Source: Dyella flagellata (GTDB taxonomy: Bacteria > Pseudomonadota > Gammaproteobacteria > Xanthomonadales > Rhodanobacteraceae). From it: 64,000 nucleotides of DNA. Location: contig NZ_BSOA01000048.1 of the NCBI RefSeq assembly GCF_030160275.1, forward strand, positions 124,001 to 188,000, in the 5' to 3' direction. This document shows positions 9,189-17,389 of the stretch, piece after piece. The translations under genes and the position numbers were made by a program. The number at the start of each line of letters is the position of its first letter. The first letter of the stretch is position 1. The notes below the pieces were generated by a model, which saw only the letters and a list, made by a program, of their open reading frames with translations, had not been told where the DNA came from and did no database searches.

Positions 9189-9221
9189 TGCCTGCGCTGA
9201 TCGCCAGTGACCTGGAACGGC

Positions 9222-9248
9222 GCCCTCCCCTGCTTGGCAGGGGAGGGC
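9222..9248. repeat. GC-rich hairpin repeat (CCCTCCCC type)
   Basis: GCCCTCCCCTGC and GCAGGGGAGGGC form a perfect 12-bp stem with a TTG loop. It is followed by CTGGGGTGGGG, the usual tail of this repeat class in Xanthomonadales intergenic regions. It splits the aryl-polyene operon between the ketosynthase and the chain-length-factor-like gene. Confidence 0.7.
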
Positions 9249-9316
9249 TGGGGTGGGGTTGCCCGCGCTTGCCACACAGTTGGAGTTCACCGCGAGATTG
9301 TTCCACCCCCTCCCAA

Positions 9317-9342
9317 CCTCCTCCTGCAAGCAGGGGGAGGAG
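9317..9342 (+). promoter_or_regulatory. Hairpin that contains the ribosome-binding site of the next gene
   Basis: The second hairpin-repeat unit pairs a CTCCTCCTGC strand with GCAGGGGGAGGAG. The 3' strand includes GGAGGAG, the only Shine-Dalgarno sequence for the ATG at 9352 (9-base spacing). Translation of that gene may therefore depend on opening this stem. Confidence 0.5.
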
Positions 9343-9351
9343 CCCAGTCTC

Positions 9352-10095
9352 ATGAAATTCCGCATCGACCAACTGCATGCCTGGGCTCCCGGCTTAAACA
9401 CCGACGAAGCCTGGCAAGCATGGGCGCATCATCCCGTTCGCCTGCCCGACAACGGCGAGCAACCCGGCTGCGAATTCCTGCCACCGATGCAACGCCGTCG
9501 CCTCAGCCGGCTGGCGCGCATGACCATGCATGCCGCATGGCCGTTATGCGGCGAGCAGGAACAATTGCCTTTCGTGTTCGCCTCACGCCACGGTGAAACA
9601 CCTCGCACGTTTGCGCTGCTCAGCGAAGTAGCCGACGGGCAACCGCTTTCGCCCACCCAGTTCGGCCTGTCGGTGCACAACGCCATCGCCGGGCAATGGT
9701 CGATCCTGCGCGGGCAGCACGGCGAATCGGTGGCGCTTGCCGGCGAGGCGGATACGTTCGAGCACGCCATGGTGGAAGCGGCGGCCTTGTTGGGCGAGGG
9801 CGCACCGGCGGTGCTGGTGGTGATAGCCGAGGAGCGCCCGCCCAGCGCCTATGACGGCTGGATCGACGATGTGCCGTTTTCGTATGCTGTCGCATTGAGA
9901 GTTGGGGGAATCGATTCGAATCCGGCCGCGCCTGCCGATCAAGGCTGGGAGCTGTGCCTGGAACCGCAGCAAGGGACGTCCACGACCGCTACCTGGCCGC
10001 ACGCCCTGGATTTCGTTCGCGCCCTGCATGGCGGCGAAGACAGACTCGAACATGCATGGAAAACACGTCGATGGACATGGCATCGCATCCGCTAA
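9352..10095 (+). CDS. Chain-length-factor-like beta-ketoacyl synthase N-terminal domain protein
   Basis: A 247-residue protein resembling the short, N-terminal-only ketosynthase family of aryl-polyene clusters (often called beta-ketoacyl synthase chain length factor, ApeC-like). It contains the hydrophobic beta-alpha pattern around LSVHNAIAGQW. At the place where a ketosynthase would show its catalytic Cys it reads ALAGEADT, so it is probably not catalytic and may pair with a full ketosynthase to set chain length. Its start is fixed by GGAGGAG at 9336-9342. The end overlaps the acyltransferase start. The family call is by resemblance and context. Confidence 0.78.
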   Translation: MKFRIDQLHAWAPGLNTDEAWQAWAHHPVRLPDNGEQPGCEFLPPMQRRRLSRLARMTMHAAWPLCGEQEQLPFVFASRHGETPRTFALLSEVADGQPLSPTQFGLSVHNAIAGQWSILRGQHGESVALAGEADTFEHAMVEAAALLGEGAPAVLVVIAEERPPSAYDGWIDDVPFSYAVALRVGGIDSNPAAPADQGWELCLEPQQGTSTTATWPHALDFVRALHGGEDRLEHAWKTRRWTWHRIR

Positions 10096-10994
10096 AGCGC
10101 TCCAGCGGCGCTAACTATCTCTGGCGGCTATTGGCCACCGGCGCGAGTTTCGTGCTGTTCGGCCTGGGCGGCCTGGTGCTGCGGCTGTTCATTCTGCCGT
10201 TGCTCGGCTTGTTGCCCGGCGATGCGGCAACGCGCCGCCGCAGGGTACGCAATGCGATAAGCAGGGCGTTCTACTTGCACGTGCAGTTCATGTACCGCAG
10301 CGGGGTGCTGGAGTTCGAATTCCAGGGTGCGGAGCGGCTTGGCCGCCCTGGGCAGATGATCATTGCCAATCATCCGTCGCTGATCGACGTGGTGTTCCTG
10401 ATCGCGCATATCCGCGATGCCAATTGCATCGTCAAGCAAAGCCTGTGGCGCAATCCGTTTACGCGCGGTCCGGTACGCAGCGCGCAATACATCAGCAACA
10501 ATGGCAGCCCGGATATGCTCGAAGAGGCGGCCGACGCGCTACGCGAAGGGCAAACCCTGATCGTCTTTCCCGAAGGCACCCGTACGGCACCGAACCGGGC
10601 ACCGGTCTTTCATCGTGGCGCCGCAGCAATCGCGCTACGCGGCGCGCGTGTGATTACGCCGGTTTTCATTACGGTGCGGCCCACCACGCTGACCAAAGCC
10701 GAGCCTTGGTACCGCATTCCGGAACGGCGCGTACGCGTCACCCTGCGCGTGGGTCCGGACATCGCGCCGGAAACCTTCCATGCAACGGCGCCACTGCCGA
10801 TCGCTTCGCGTCGGCTCAATGAGCATTTGCAACATGTCTATCGGGACGCCTTGCAACTGGCTAACGCAGAGCATGGTTGGCCCAATGCGGAGCACTTGCC
10901 AAGCGCGAATGATCCGCTGCAGACGAGCCCGGACCTGGGCCTGGCTGGTCGAATGGAAAAACGGCAGGACCGCCCTTTTTCCGTCTACGAATAA
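10071..10994 (+). CDS. Lysophospholipid-type acyltransferase of the aryl-polyene cluster
   Basis: A 307-residue PlsC-like acyltransferase with a hydrophobic N-terminal segment (about 20-45), the catalytic HX4D motif in NHPSLID, and the FPEGTRT block further on, the two hallmarks of this family. It would transfer an acyl group within the membrane-anchor part of the pigment. The start is uncertain: ATG codons at 10056, 10071 and 10077 are all possible and none has a strong ribosome-binding site. It overlaps the previous gene by about 25 bases. Confidence 0.85.
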   Translation: MDMASHPLKRSSGANYLWRLLATGASFVLFGLGGLVLRLFILPLLGLLPGDAATRRRRVRNAISRAFYLHVQFMYRSGVLEFEFQGAERLGRPGQMIIANHPSLIDVVFLIAHIRDANCIVKQSLWRNPFTRGPVRSAQYISNNGSPDMLEEAADALREGQTLIVFPEGTRTAPNRAPVFHRGAAAIALRGARVITPVFITVRPTTLTKAEPWYRIPERRVRVTLRVGPDIAPETFHATAPLPIASRRLNEHLQHVYRDALQLANAEHGWPNAEHLPSANDPLQTSPDLGLAGRMEKRQDRPFSVYE

Positions 10995-11016
10995 AGATCT
11001 TGAAGGAATACTCGGC

Positions 11017-11286
11017 ATGAACGCACTGCAACAGGATATCGCGCAACTGATCATCGACACCCTCAATCTGGAGGATGTCACGGTGGACGATATTCCGCCG
11101 GATCTGCCGCTGTTCGGCGAAGGCCTCGGCCTCGATTCGGTGGATGCGCTGGAATTGGCGCTGGCGCTGCAGAAGCGCTACGACATTCGCATCGCCTCCG
11201 ACTCGAAGGACGCGCGCCAACATTTCACCACCGTCGCCACTCTTGCCGCCTTCGTGCAGGCCCAGCAGGACGCATGCGCAAGCTGA
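11017..11286 (+). CDS. Acyl carrier protein 2 of the aryl-polyene cluster
   Basis: An 89-residue acyl carrier protein with the attachment motif GLDSVDALE, Ser41. GAAGGA lies about 9 bases before the ATG at 11017. It differs clearly from the first ACP of the cluster. Two ACPs per locus are the norm in aryl-polyene clusters, where one acts in starter loading and one in elongation; which is which cannot be told here. It overlaps the following membrane protein gene by 13 bases. Confidence 0.9.
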   Translation: MNALQQDIAQLIIDTLNLEDVTVDDIPPDLPLFGEGLGLDSVDALELALALQKRYDIRIASDSKDARQHFTTVATLAAFVQAQQDACAS

Positions 11287-11819
11287 CCTCGATCCTTCTG
11301 CCACTGGCCGGGGTGCTCTACCCCTTCGTGGTGTATTTCGGCATGGACCGGGTGCCACCGCCGATGTTCGCGCTGGTGCTGGGTGCGATCTGGCTGATCC
11401 GCGCGCCCAGCCTGCTGAAGCAGCCGGGCGGGCGCTGGATGCTGGGTGCGGCTTTGGTCTATTGCGCCCTGCTCGCATTGAGCGGCGAAGCGACCTTGTT
11501 GCGTTGGTATCCCACGCTGATCAGCGCGCTGCTGTTGTGCGCCTTCGGCCTCAGCTTGAAGTTCGGGCCACCGCTGGTGGAACGCATCGCGCGCGTGCGC
11601 GAGCCCGACCTGCCGGATGCTGCAATACCCTATACACGCAAGGTCACTTGGGTATGGGTCGGCTTCTTCGTGTTCAACGGCGTGGTGTCCGCGGCACTCA
11701 CGGTATGGGCGCCGCTGAAATGGTGGACGCTGTACAACGGCCTGCTGGTGTATTTCATCATGGGCACGCTGTTTATCGGCGAATGGCTGCTGCGGCGGCG
11801 CCTGCGAGGTGCAACATGA
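11274..11819 (+). CDS. COG4648-type membrane protein of the aryl-polyene cluster
   Basis: A 181-residue integral membrane protein with about five or six hydrophobic spans (starting with SILLPLAGVLYPFVVYF and ending with a span before a basic RRRLRG tail). It matches the small conserved membrane protein that sits next to the ACPs in aryl-polyene clusters. Its role there has not been established to my knowledge. The start lies inside the ACP gene and the stop overlaps the dehydratase start, so translation is probably coupled on both sides. Confidence 0.75.
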   Translation: MRKLTSILLPLAGVLYPFVVYFGMDRVPPPMFALVLGAIWLIRAPSLLKQPGGRWMLGAALVYCALLALSGEATLLRWYPTLISALLLCAFGLSLKFGPPLVERIARVREPDLPDAAIPYTRKVTWVWVGFFVFNGVVSAALTVWAPLKWWTLYNGLLVYFIMGTLFIGEWLLRRRLRGAT

Positions 11820-12172
11820 CCGCGGCGCGCGATCCGGTGGTGCTGGACGAACAGCAGCAGGACGGCGTGTGGGCCTTGGAGCTGCTGATTCCACCTGAGC
11901 TGGTCTATTTCGCCGGCCACTTTCCACAGGCTCCGGTGCTGCCTGGCGCGGTGCAGATCGCCTGGGCGCTGGCGCTGGCGGCGCAGCGCTTTGGCACACC
12001 CGTACGATGCAAGCTGATGGAAGCGCTCAAGTTCCAGCGCCTGCTGCGCCCCGGCGATCGGGTCGAGTTGAGCCTTCGTTACGATACGGCGCGACACAAA
12101 CTGTATTTCGCCTATCGTCGCGGCAATACCGCCTATTCTTCCGGCCGGCTCGCATGGAGTGTCGAAGCATGA
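11816..12172 (+). CDS. Hotdog-fold 3-hydroxyacyl-ACP dehydratase (ApeI-like)
   Basis: A 118-residue hotdog protein. The motif GHFPQAPVLPG is the FabZ/FabA-type active-site segment with the catalytic His. It would dehydrate 3-hydroxyacyl intermediates, leaving the conjugated double bonds of the polyene, because no enoyl reductase is present in the locus. The ATG at 11816 overlaps the previous stop, and the stop overlaps the next start (ATGA). Confidence 0.85.
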   Translation: MTAARDPVVLDEQQQDGVWALELLIPPELVYFAGHFPQAPVLPGAVQIAWALALAAQRFGTPVRCKLMEALKFQRLLRPGDRVELSLRYDTARHKLYFAYRRGNTAYSSGRLAWSVEA

Positions 12173-13149
12173 GTGCGCAAGGACTGCAGGAGCGCCACTG
12201 GTCTACCCACAAGGAGCGCGGCAGCTTTGTGCTGATGTGGCTGACCGCCCTCAGCGTGCGGGTTTTCGGCCGTCGCTTGCTGGCGCCGGTGCTGTATCTG
12301 ATCGTGTTGTATTTCTTCGCCTCCGCGCGCGCCGCGCGGCGCAATATCCGGCAATACCAAAGCTATCTGGCCGAATGGAGCGGCAAGCCGACATTGCAGC
12401 CGACGCTGGGCAGCGTATTCAAACAATTCATCGCTTTCGCCGACAACCTGTTGGACCGGCTCGACGTATGGCGCGGCCGGCTGCGCTACGAACAAGTGCA
12501 ATTGGTCGATCCTTCCGGCGTACGTTCGCGCCTGCTGCGCAGCCGCCAAGGTGGCCGTGGCGAGATGCTGGTGGTCACACACCTTGGCAATCCCGACGTG
12601 TGCCGGGCAATGGCCGAACTAAGCGAACAGGTCCCGCTGAACGTGCTGGTGCACAACCGCCACGTTGCGCAGTTCAACCGCCTGCTAGGCGAAGCCGGCG
12701 ACCGCAGCATGCGGCTGATCCAGGTGAGCGAGCTGGATACGGCGATGATGATGGATCTGTCACAACGGCTGGAACGCGGCGAATGGCTGGCGATTGCCGG
12801 TGACCGGGTGCCGCTGAACGATGGACGGCGGGTGACGGTGGATTTTCTCGGCCACGCGGCGGCTTTTCCGCAAGGCCCCTGGCTGATGGCCGGCCTGCTG
12901 CGCTGCCCGGTGAATCTGTTGTGTTGCCTGAAGGTCGAGGGCCGCTACCGCATCTATCTGGATGGGTTCCTCGATCAGGCGCAATGGGAACGCGGACGGC
13001 GCGACGCGACCATTCGCGACTGGGTGGGACGCTACGCGGAGCATCTGGCCCAGCAATGCTTGATCGCGCCGCAGCAGTGGTTCAATTTCTACGCTTACTG
13101 GCAGTCGGCCGAACGGCCTGAACCGAAGGAGGCCGCCGATGCGCACTAG
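12169..13149 (+). CDS. LpxL/HtrB-like acyltransferase of the aryl-polyene cluster
   Basis: A 326-residue membrane-associated acyltransferase of the lipid A lauroyl/myristoyl transferase superfamily. It has a hydrophobic N-terminal span (about 39-54), the motif THLGNPD, which fits the HX4D catalytic pattern, and a later GDRVPLNDGRRV segment typical of the family. In aryl-polyene clusters such a protein sits beside the thioesterase and is thought to attach the chain to its lipid moiety. It overlaps both neighbours by a few bases. Confidence 0.85.
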   Translation: MSAQGLQERHWSTHKERGSFVLMWLTALSVRVFGRRLLAPVLYLIVLYFFASARAARRNIRQYQSYLAEWSGKPTLQPTLGSVFKQFIAFADNLLDRLDVWRGRLRYEQVQLVDPSGVRSRLLRSRQGGRGEMLVVTHLGNPDVCRAMAELSEQVPLNVLVHNRHVAQFNRLLGEAGDRSMRLIQVSELDTAMMMDLSQRLERGEWLAIAGDRVPLNDGRRVTVDFLGHAAAFPQGPWLMAGLLRCPVNLLCCLKVEGRYRIYLDGFLDQAQWERGRRDATIRDWVGRYAEHLAQQCLIAPQQWFNFYAYWQSAERPEPKEAADAH

Positions 13150-13597
13150 CGGCGTGCTGCATAAAGACGTGGAAATCCTGGTGCCGTTCTTCGACGTCGA
13201 TTCGATGGACGTGGTCTGGCACGGCCACTACGTGAAGTATCTTGAAGTGGCGCGCTGCGCGCTGCTCGACGAAATCGGCCACAACTATGTGCAGATGAAG
13301 GCATCCGGCTATGCCTGGCCGGTGATCGATCTGCAGTTGCGCTATGTGCAAGCGGCCCGCTTTGGGCAACGACTCGTGGTGCGCGCCGATTTGATCGAAT
13401 GGCAGAACCGTCTGTTGATCCATTATCTGATTCGGGATGCGTCCACCGGCCAGCGTGTCACGCGTGCAAGCAGCGTGCAGGTGGCAGTCAACATCGCCAA
13501 CGGCGAGATGCAGCTCCAATCCCCCCGGGTTTTCATCGATGCGGTCGAACAGCGACTGCGCCGTGATCCGCAACAATCCCCTTCCCTCGCATCATGA
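13139..13597 (+). CDS. 4-hydroxybenzoyl-CoA thioesterase-like protein (ApeK-like)
   Basis: A 152-residue hotdog thioesterase. The segment DVDSMDVVWHGHYVKYLE is the acyl-CoA thioesterase signature with the catalytic Asp near the N-terminus. It is comparable to the thioesterase found in aryl-polyene clusters, which may release mis-primed or finished chains from ACP. The start lies inside the preceding gene and the stop overlaps the methyltransferase start. Confidence 0.87.
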   Translation: MRTSGVLHKDVEILVPFFDVDSMDVVWHGHYVKYLEVARCALLDEIGHNYVQMKASGYAWPVIDLQLRYVQAARFGQRLVVRADLIEWQNRLLIHYLIRDASTGQRVTRASSVQVAVNIANGEMQLQSPRVFIDAVEQRLRRDPQQSPSLAS

Positions 13598-14310
13598 ACT
13601 ACGCCAGCCCAACCTACGTCGAAGAAACCCGCATCGGTTTCCAATTCCTGCGTACTCACACGTGGCAGCATCACGTGCTGCGCGTGGCGATCAATGACCT
13701 GAAGCGACTGTTCGGGGAACCCTTGCCACAAGGCGGCTTGCTGCTGGACGTCGGCTGCGGCCAGGGCAAATCCTTCCGCCTGCTGCGCGAGGCGTTCCAG
13801 CCCACGCATATGCTGGGCCTGGATGCCGACCCGCACAGCATCGAGCTTGCGCAAGCAGAGGCCGCGCGCGAAGGCATCTCGGTCGAACTCCATGCAGCCG
13901 ATTGCGCCCAAATGCCGCTGCCCGATCGCAGCGTGGATATCGTGTTCTGCCATCAGACCTTCCATCACCTGGTGGAGCAGGAGCGCGCGCTGGCCGAGTT
14001 CTGGCGCGTGTTGAAACCAGGCGGCTGGCTGTTGTTCGCCGAATCGACCAAGGCCTATATCGACACCTGGGTGATCCGCTGGTTTTTCCGGCATCCCATG
14101 GAAGTGCAGAAGAGCGCCGAGGAATACCTCGAGATGCTGCGCGGACAGGGCTTCGAATTCGACGCGAGCAACGTGTCCTTGCCCTATCTGTGGTGGAGCC
14201 GTTCCAAGGACTTCGGCCTGCTGGAACGCTGGGGCCTGCGGGCGCCGCCTCCGCCCGGGCAAAGGGAGGAGACGCTGGTGAACGTGGCGGCGCGGAAACC
14301 GCTGGCATGA
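13594..14310 (+). CDS. Class I SAM-dependent methyltransferase of the aryl-polyene cluster
   Basis: A 238-residue methyltransferase with the SAM-binding motif LLLDVGCGQGKSF (about residues 49-61), the acidic motif GLDADPHS, and PDRSVDIVFCHQTFHH. Methylation of the aryl head group is known in the E. coli and Xenorhabdus types of this pigment, and the present enzyme is the natural candidate. It is translationally coupled to the thioesterase. A palindromic repeat follows it. Confidence 0.85.
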   Translation: MNYASPTYVEETRIGFQFLRTHTWQHHVLRVAINDLKRLFGEPLPQGGLLLDVGCGQGKSFRLLREAFQPTHMLGLDADPHSIELAQAEAAREGISVELHAADCAQMPLPDRSVDIVFCHQTFHHLVEQERALAEFWRVLKPGGWLLFAESTKAYIDTWVIRWFFRHPMEVQKSAEEYLEMLRGQGFEFDASNVSLPYLWWSRSKDFGLLERWGLRAPPPPGQREETLVNVAARKPLA

Positions 14311-14338
14311 GGAAAAAGGCCAAACTCACCGCGCGCCC

Positions 14339-14414
14339 CGTAAGCTGGGATGCCAATCCCAGCACGGCCGTGCACGCATGCCGCGCGATGCTGGGATTGG
14401 CATCCCAGCCTACG
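14339..14414. repeat. TGGGAT/ATCCCA palindromic repeat, head-to-head pair
   Basis: Two nearly perfect inverted units (GTAAGCTGGGATGCCAATCC at the left and its counterpart ending in CCCAGCCTACG at the right), separated by about 26 bases. The right unit ends 8 bases before the ketosynthase start, so it lies inside the aryl-polyene operon. Confidence 0.8.
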
Positions 14415-14422
14415 GGTTTGCC

Positions 14423-15610
14423 ATGAACACTTACCTCAACGCCCTTGGTGTGGTCTGCAACCTTGGCGCCGGCAAGACCACGGTCGCCGAAGCCATGTTC
14501 GCGGGCAACGACAGCGGTATCCGTGCGGAGCAAGGCTGGATTCCAGGCCACCAGCCGCCACTGGGCAGCGTGCGCGTGGAACTTCCACCCGTGCCCGACA
14601 GGCTGGGCTATCGCGACAATCGCAACAATCGCCTGTTGCTCGCCGCGGCGCTGGAAATTGAAGCCGACATCCGCGCAGCGATCGCGCGCTATGGGGCAGC
14701 GCGTGTCGGCGTGATACTTGGCACCAGCACCACCGGCATCGAAGAAGCAACGCACGGCATTGCCGCCTATCGCCGCGACGGCAAGTGGCCGGCCGAATAT
14801 CACTACTCACAGCAGGAGCTGGGCGCACCGGCGGAATTTCTCGCCGAGTGGCTGGAAATCTCCGGGCCATGCTATGGCATCTCCACCGCATGCACATCCG
14901 GTGCGCGCGCGCTGATGAGTGCGCAGCGTCTGCTGCGGATCGGCTTGTGCGATGCCGTGGTTTGCGGCGGCGTGGATACGCTATGCCGTCTGGCCATCAA
15001 CGGCTTTCACGCCCTGGAAGCGATCGATCTGCAACGCTGCGATCCGTTCTCCAAGCACCGCCGCGGCATCAATATCGGCGAAGCGGCGGCATTGTTCCTG
15101 ATGACGCGCGAGCCCGGCCCGGTGCAGCTGCTCGGCAGCGGTGCCAGTTCCGATGCCTACCACATGTCTTCACCGGATCCGCAAGGCGCCGGGGCAACCA
15201 AGGCGATGCAGCAGGCTTTGCAGCATGCAGGACTGGACGCCACGCAAATCGACTACATCAATCTGCACGGCACGGCCACCGAGCATAACGACAGCATGGA
15301 AGCCCAGGCCGTGGCAGGCATGTTCGGGACATCCATTCCCTGTTCGTCGACCAAATCGCTGACTGGCCACACGCTTGCCGCGGCCGGTGCGCTGGAGGCG
15401 GCCTTCTGCTGGTTGAGCTTGAGCGATGCGCGTGCCGAACGCCGCCTACCACCCCACAGATGGGATGGCCAAGCCGATCCTGCGTTTCCCGCCTTGAACT
15501 TCACCCACGTCGACAGCCATCTGCCCGCGGGTGGGCGGCGTTATCTGATGAGCAATTCCTTCGCCTTCGGTGGCAACAACGCAGCACTGATCCTGGGAGA
15601 TGGCGCATGA
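14423..15610 (+). CDS. Second beta-ketoacyl-ACP synthase of the aryl-polyene cluster
   Basis: A 395-residue condensing enzyme with an intact catalytic triad: Cys157 in ISTACTSGA, His282 in NLHGTATEHND and His316 in KSLTGHTLAAAG. It is divergent from the first ketosynthase of the locus. Having two active ketosynthases plus a shorter partner matches the ape/xan arrangement, where different ketosynthases act in initiation and elongation. The ATG at 14423 follows a palindromic repeat; an upstream in-frame start would translate the repeat. The stop overlaps the dehydratase start. Confidence 0.92.
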   Translation: MNTYLNALGVVCNLGAGKTTVAEAMFAGNDSGIRAEQGWIPGHQPPLGSVRVELPPVPDRLGYRDNRNNRLLLAAALEIEADIRAAIARYGAARVGVILGTSTTGIEEATHGIAAYRRDGKWPAEYHYSQQELGAPAEFLAEWLEISGPCYGISTACTSGARALMSAQRLLRIGLCDAVVCGGVDTLCRLAINGFHALEAIDLQRCDPFSKHRRGINIGEAAALFLMTREPGPVQLLGSGASSDAYHMSSPDPQGAGATKAMQQALQHAGLDATQIDYINLHGTATEHNDSMEAQAVAGMFGTSIPCSSTKSLTGHTLAAAGALEAAFCWLSLSDARAERRLPPHRWDGQADPAFPALNFTHVDSHLPAGGRRYLMSNSFAFGGNNAALILGDGA

Positions 15611-16062
15611 CGCCGTGGCCCATCGCCGAGGTGGTACCGCATGCCGGGGAGATGATCCTGCTCGACGGCATCGAGCAAGTGGAAGGCGAGCGTATCGTTT
15701 GCACGCGGACGGTCCACTCAGGCGGCCTGTTCGTGGATGAGGATGGCAGCATGCCATCATGGGTGGGCGTGGAGTTGATGGCGCAGGCCATCGCCGCCTG
15801 GGCCGGCTGTCGCGCCCGCGCGCAACAGTGTCCAGTACAGCTGGGGTTTCTGCTAGGTACCCGGCACTATTCGTGCAACGTCGATAGCTTTCCTGCCGGC
15901 ACCCGTCTGCGGGTGGAAGCAGTGCGTGAGTTCCATGACGAGCAGGGCATGGCTGTTTTTCTTTGCCACATCGAAGGCCCCGGCATCCACGCCGAGGCAC
16001 GCCTGAACGTGTTCAGCCCACCGGATGTGAACGCGTTCTTCGAACAGGAATCCAAGGAGTAG
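15607..16062 (+). CDS. Second hotdog-fold dehydratase (ApeP-like)
   Basis: A 151-residue protein of the 3-hydroxyacyl-ACP dehydratase-like hotdog family. VPHAGEMILLDGIE near the N-terminus carries the His-Asp segment conserved in this family, and GVELMAQAIAAWAG is the long helix wrapped by the hotdog sheet. Aryl-polyene systems use a heterodimer of two such proteins (ApeI/ApeP), so this is the likely partner of the smaller dehydratase at 11.8 kb. It is coupled to the ketosynthase by an ATGA overlap. Confidence 0.85.
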   Translation: MTPWPIAEVVPHAGEMILLDGIEQVEGERIVCTRTVHSGGLFVDEDGSMPSWVGVELMAQAIAAWAGCRARAQQCPVQLGFLLGTRHYSCNVDSFPAGTRLRVEAVREFHDEQGMAVFLCHIEGPGIHAEARLNVFSPPDVNAFFEQESKE

Positions 16063-16066
16063 CCGC

Positions 16067-16795
16067 ATGGCTGAAACAGTATTGGTCACCGGTTCCAGTC
16101 GTGGCATCGGCCGCGCTATCGCCTTGAAGCTGGCGCAAGCGGGCCATGACATCGTCCTGCATTGCCGCAGCCGCCGCGAGGAAGCCGAACAGGTCGGCGC
16201 GATGATTCGGGCATTGGGTCGTACGGCACGGGTTCTGCAATTCGACGTAGCCGACCGGGCTGCCTGTGCAACGGCGCTGGAAGCGGACGTCGAAGCGCAT
16301 GGCGCTTATTACGGTGTCGTATGCAACGCCGGGCTTACGCGCGATGGCGCCTTCCCCGCGCTCAGCGACGATGACTGGGACCAGGTACTGCGTACGAATC
16401 TGGACGGCTTCTACAACGTGCTGCACCCGATCATCATGCCGATGATTCGCCGCCGCCAGGCCGGGCGCATCGTATGCATCACTTCTGTCTCGGGCTTGAT
16501 CGGCAATCGCGGCCAAGTCAATTACAGCGCATCGAAGGCGGGTGTCATCGGCGCGGCCAAGGCGCTGGCGGTGGAGCTGGCCAAGCGCAAGATCACCGTC
16601 AACTGCGTGGCGCCGGGTTTGATCGATACCGACATGACCAGCGAAGAGCTGCCCCTGGAAGAGATTCTCAAGGTCATTCCGATGCAACGCGCCGGCACGG
16701 CAGATGAAGTCGCCGCGGCGGTGCGGTTTCTGATCAGCCCGGAAGCGGGCTACATCACGCGACAGGTGTTGGCGGTGAATGGTGGGTTGTGCTGA
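16067..16795 (+). CDS. 3-oxoacyl-ACP reductase (FabG-like, ApeQ-like)
   Basis: A 242-residue short-chain dehydrogenase with the NADPH-binding motif TGSSRGIG (8-15), NAG at 87-89, and catalytic Ser140, Tyr153 and Lys157 (NYSASK). It would reduce the 3-oxo group after each condensation. AAGGAG precedes the ATG. It is the last gene of the pigment operon; the next gene is a separate exported protein 27 bases on. Confidence 0.9.
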   Translation: MAETVLVTGSSRGIGRAIALKLAQAGHDIVLHCRSRREEAEQVGAMIRALGRTARVLQFDVADRAACATALEADVEAHGAYYGVVCNAGLTRDGAFPALSDDDWDQVLRTNLDGFYNVLHPIIMPMIRRRQAGRIVCITSVSGLIGNRGQVNYSASKAGVIGAAKALAVELAKRKITVNCVAPGLIDTDMTSEELPLEEILKVIPMQRAGTADEVAAAVRFLISPEAGYITRQVLAVNGGLC

Positions 16796-16822
16796 AAATT
16801 TACCAATCAAGGAGAACAGGGT

Positions 16823-17269
16823 ATGAAAACTAAAGTTGGAATGTTGCTGGCCGCCGCGCTGGCGCTGACGGTTCCCGCGCTAGCATCGGCCAAGGACAAG
16901 ATCACGCACTACCCGTTCGCCAATGCCGTGGCGGAGGCGACCCAGTCCGGCAAGCTGGATGGCACGGTGAAGTTCTATCTGGCCGGCAGTGGTCCGCAAG
17001 GCCAGGTCACCGTGCTCAAGGAGGACGTCAGCGTCAACCGCAAGACCAATGCCTTCGGCAAGGCCGACCAGAAGACCTGCGATTGGGCCTTGCAGTCGGT
17101 GTTGATCGCGCTGCAGGACCAGGCGAAGGCGGCCGGCGCCAATGCGGTGGTCGATATCGTCAGCGATTACGACAACGAATACCGCGACAGCGAAAAGTAC
17201 GAGTGCCACGTGGGCTTCTTGATGTCCGGCGTGGTCTTGAAGGGCAAGCTGGCGAAGGTGCAGCCGTAA
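16823..17269 (+). CDS. Exported protein of the group often mislabelled 'excinuclease ATPase subunit'
   Basis: A 148-residue protein with a clear signal peptide (LLAAALALTVPALASA, cleavage near residue 23). The mature part has ADQKTCDWALQSVLIALQDQAKAAGANAVVDI followed by a tyrosine-rich stretch. This resembles proteins that databases often call excinuclease ATPase subunit; no ATP-binding motif is present, so that name is misleading. The helical AGANAV segment recalls YbjQ-like pentamer-forming domains. Two cysteines in the mature part could form a disulfide. AAGGAGA precedes the ATG. Function unknown. Confidence 0.7.
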   Translation: MKTKVGMLLAAALALTVPALASAKDKITHYPFANAVAEATQSGKLDGTVKFYLAGSGPQGQVTVLKEDVSVNRKTNAFGKADQKTCDWALQSVLIALQDQAKAAGANAVVDIVSDYDNEYRDSEKYECHVGFLMSGVVLKGKLAKVQP

Positions 17270-17279
17270 GCCTTTCAAT

Positions 17280-17304
17280 ACCCTCTCCCTGCCAGGGAGA
17301 GGGT
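17280..17304 (+). repeat. CCCTCTCCCT hairpin repeat, terminator-like
   Basis: A perfect 10-bp stem (CCCTCTCCCT / AGGGAGAGGG) with a GCC loop, without a T-run, a few bases after the exported protein gene. Confidence 0.6.
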
Positions 17305-17389
17305 AGCGGCACGCTGCGCCGCGTCAGAGCCGGGAAGGACCCCTGCGCTACAATTGCAGGCCTCATACCCCCTTCCCCAGGAGTTCGTC

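Noticed and set aside
16823-17269. Excinuclease ATPase subunit
   Set aside because: This name circulates for similar proteins, but the sequence is a small exported protein without Walker motifs or zinc fingers, so a DNA-repair role is not supported.
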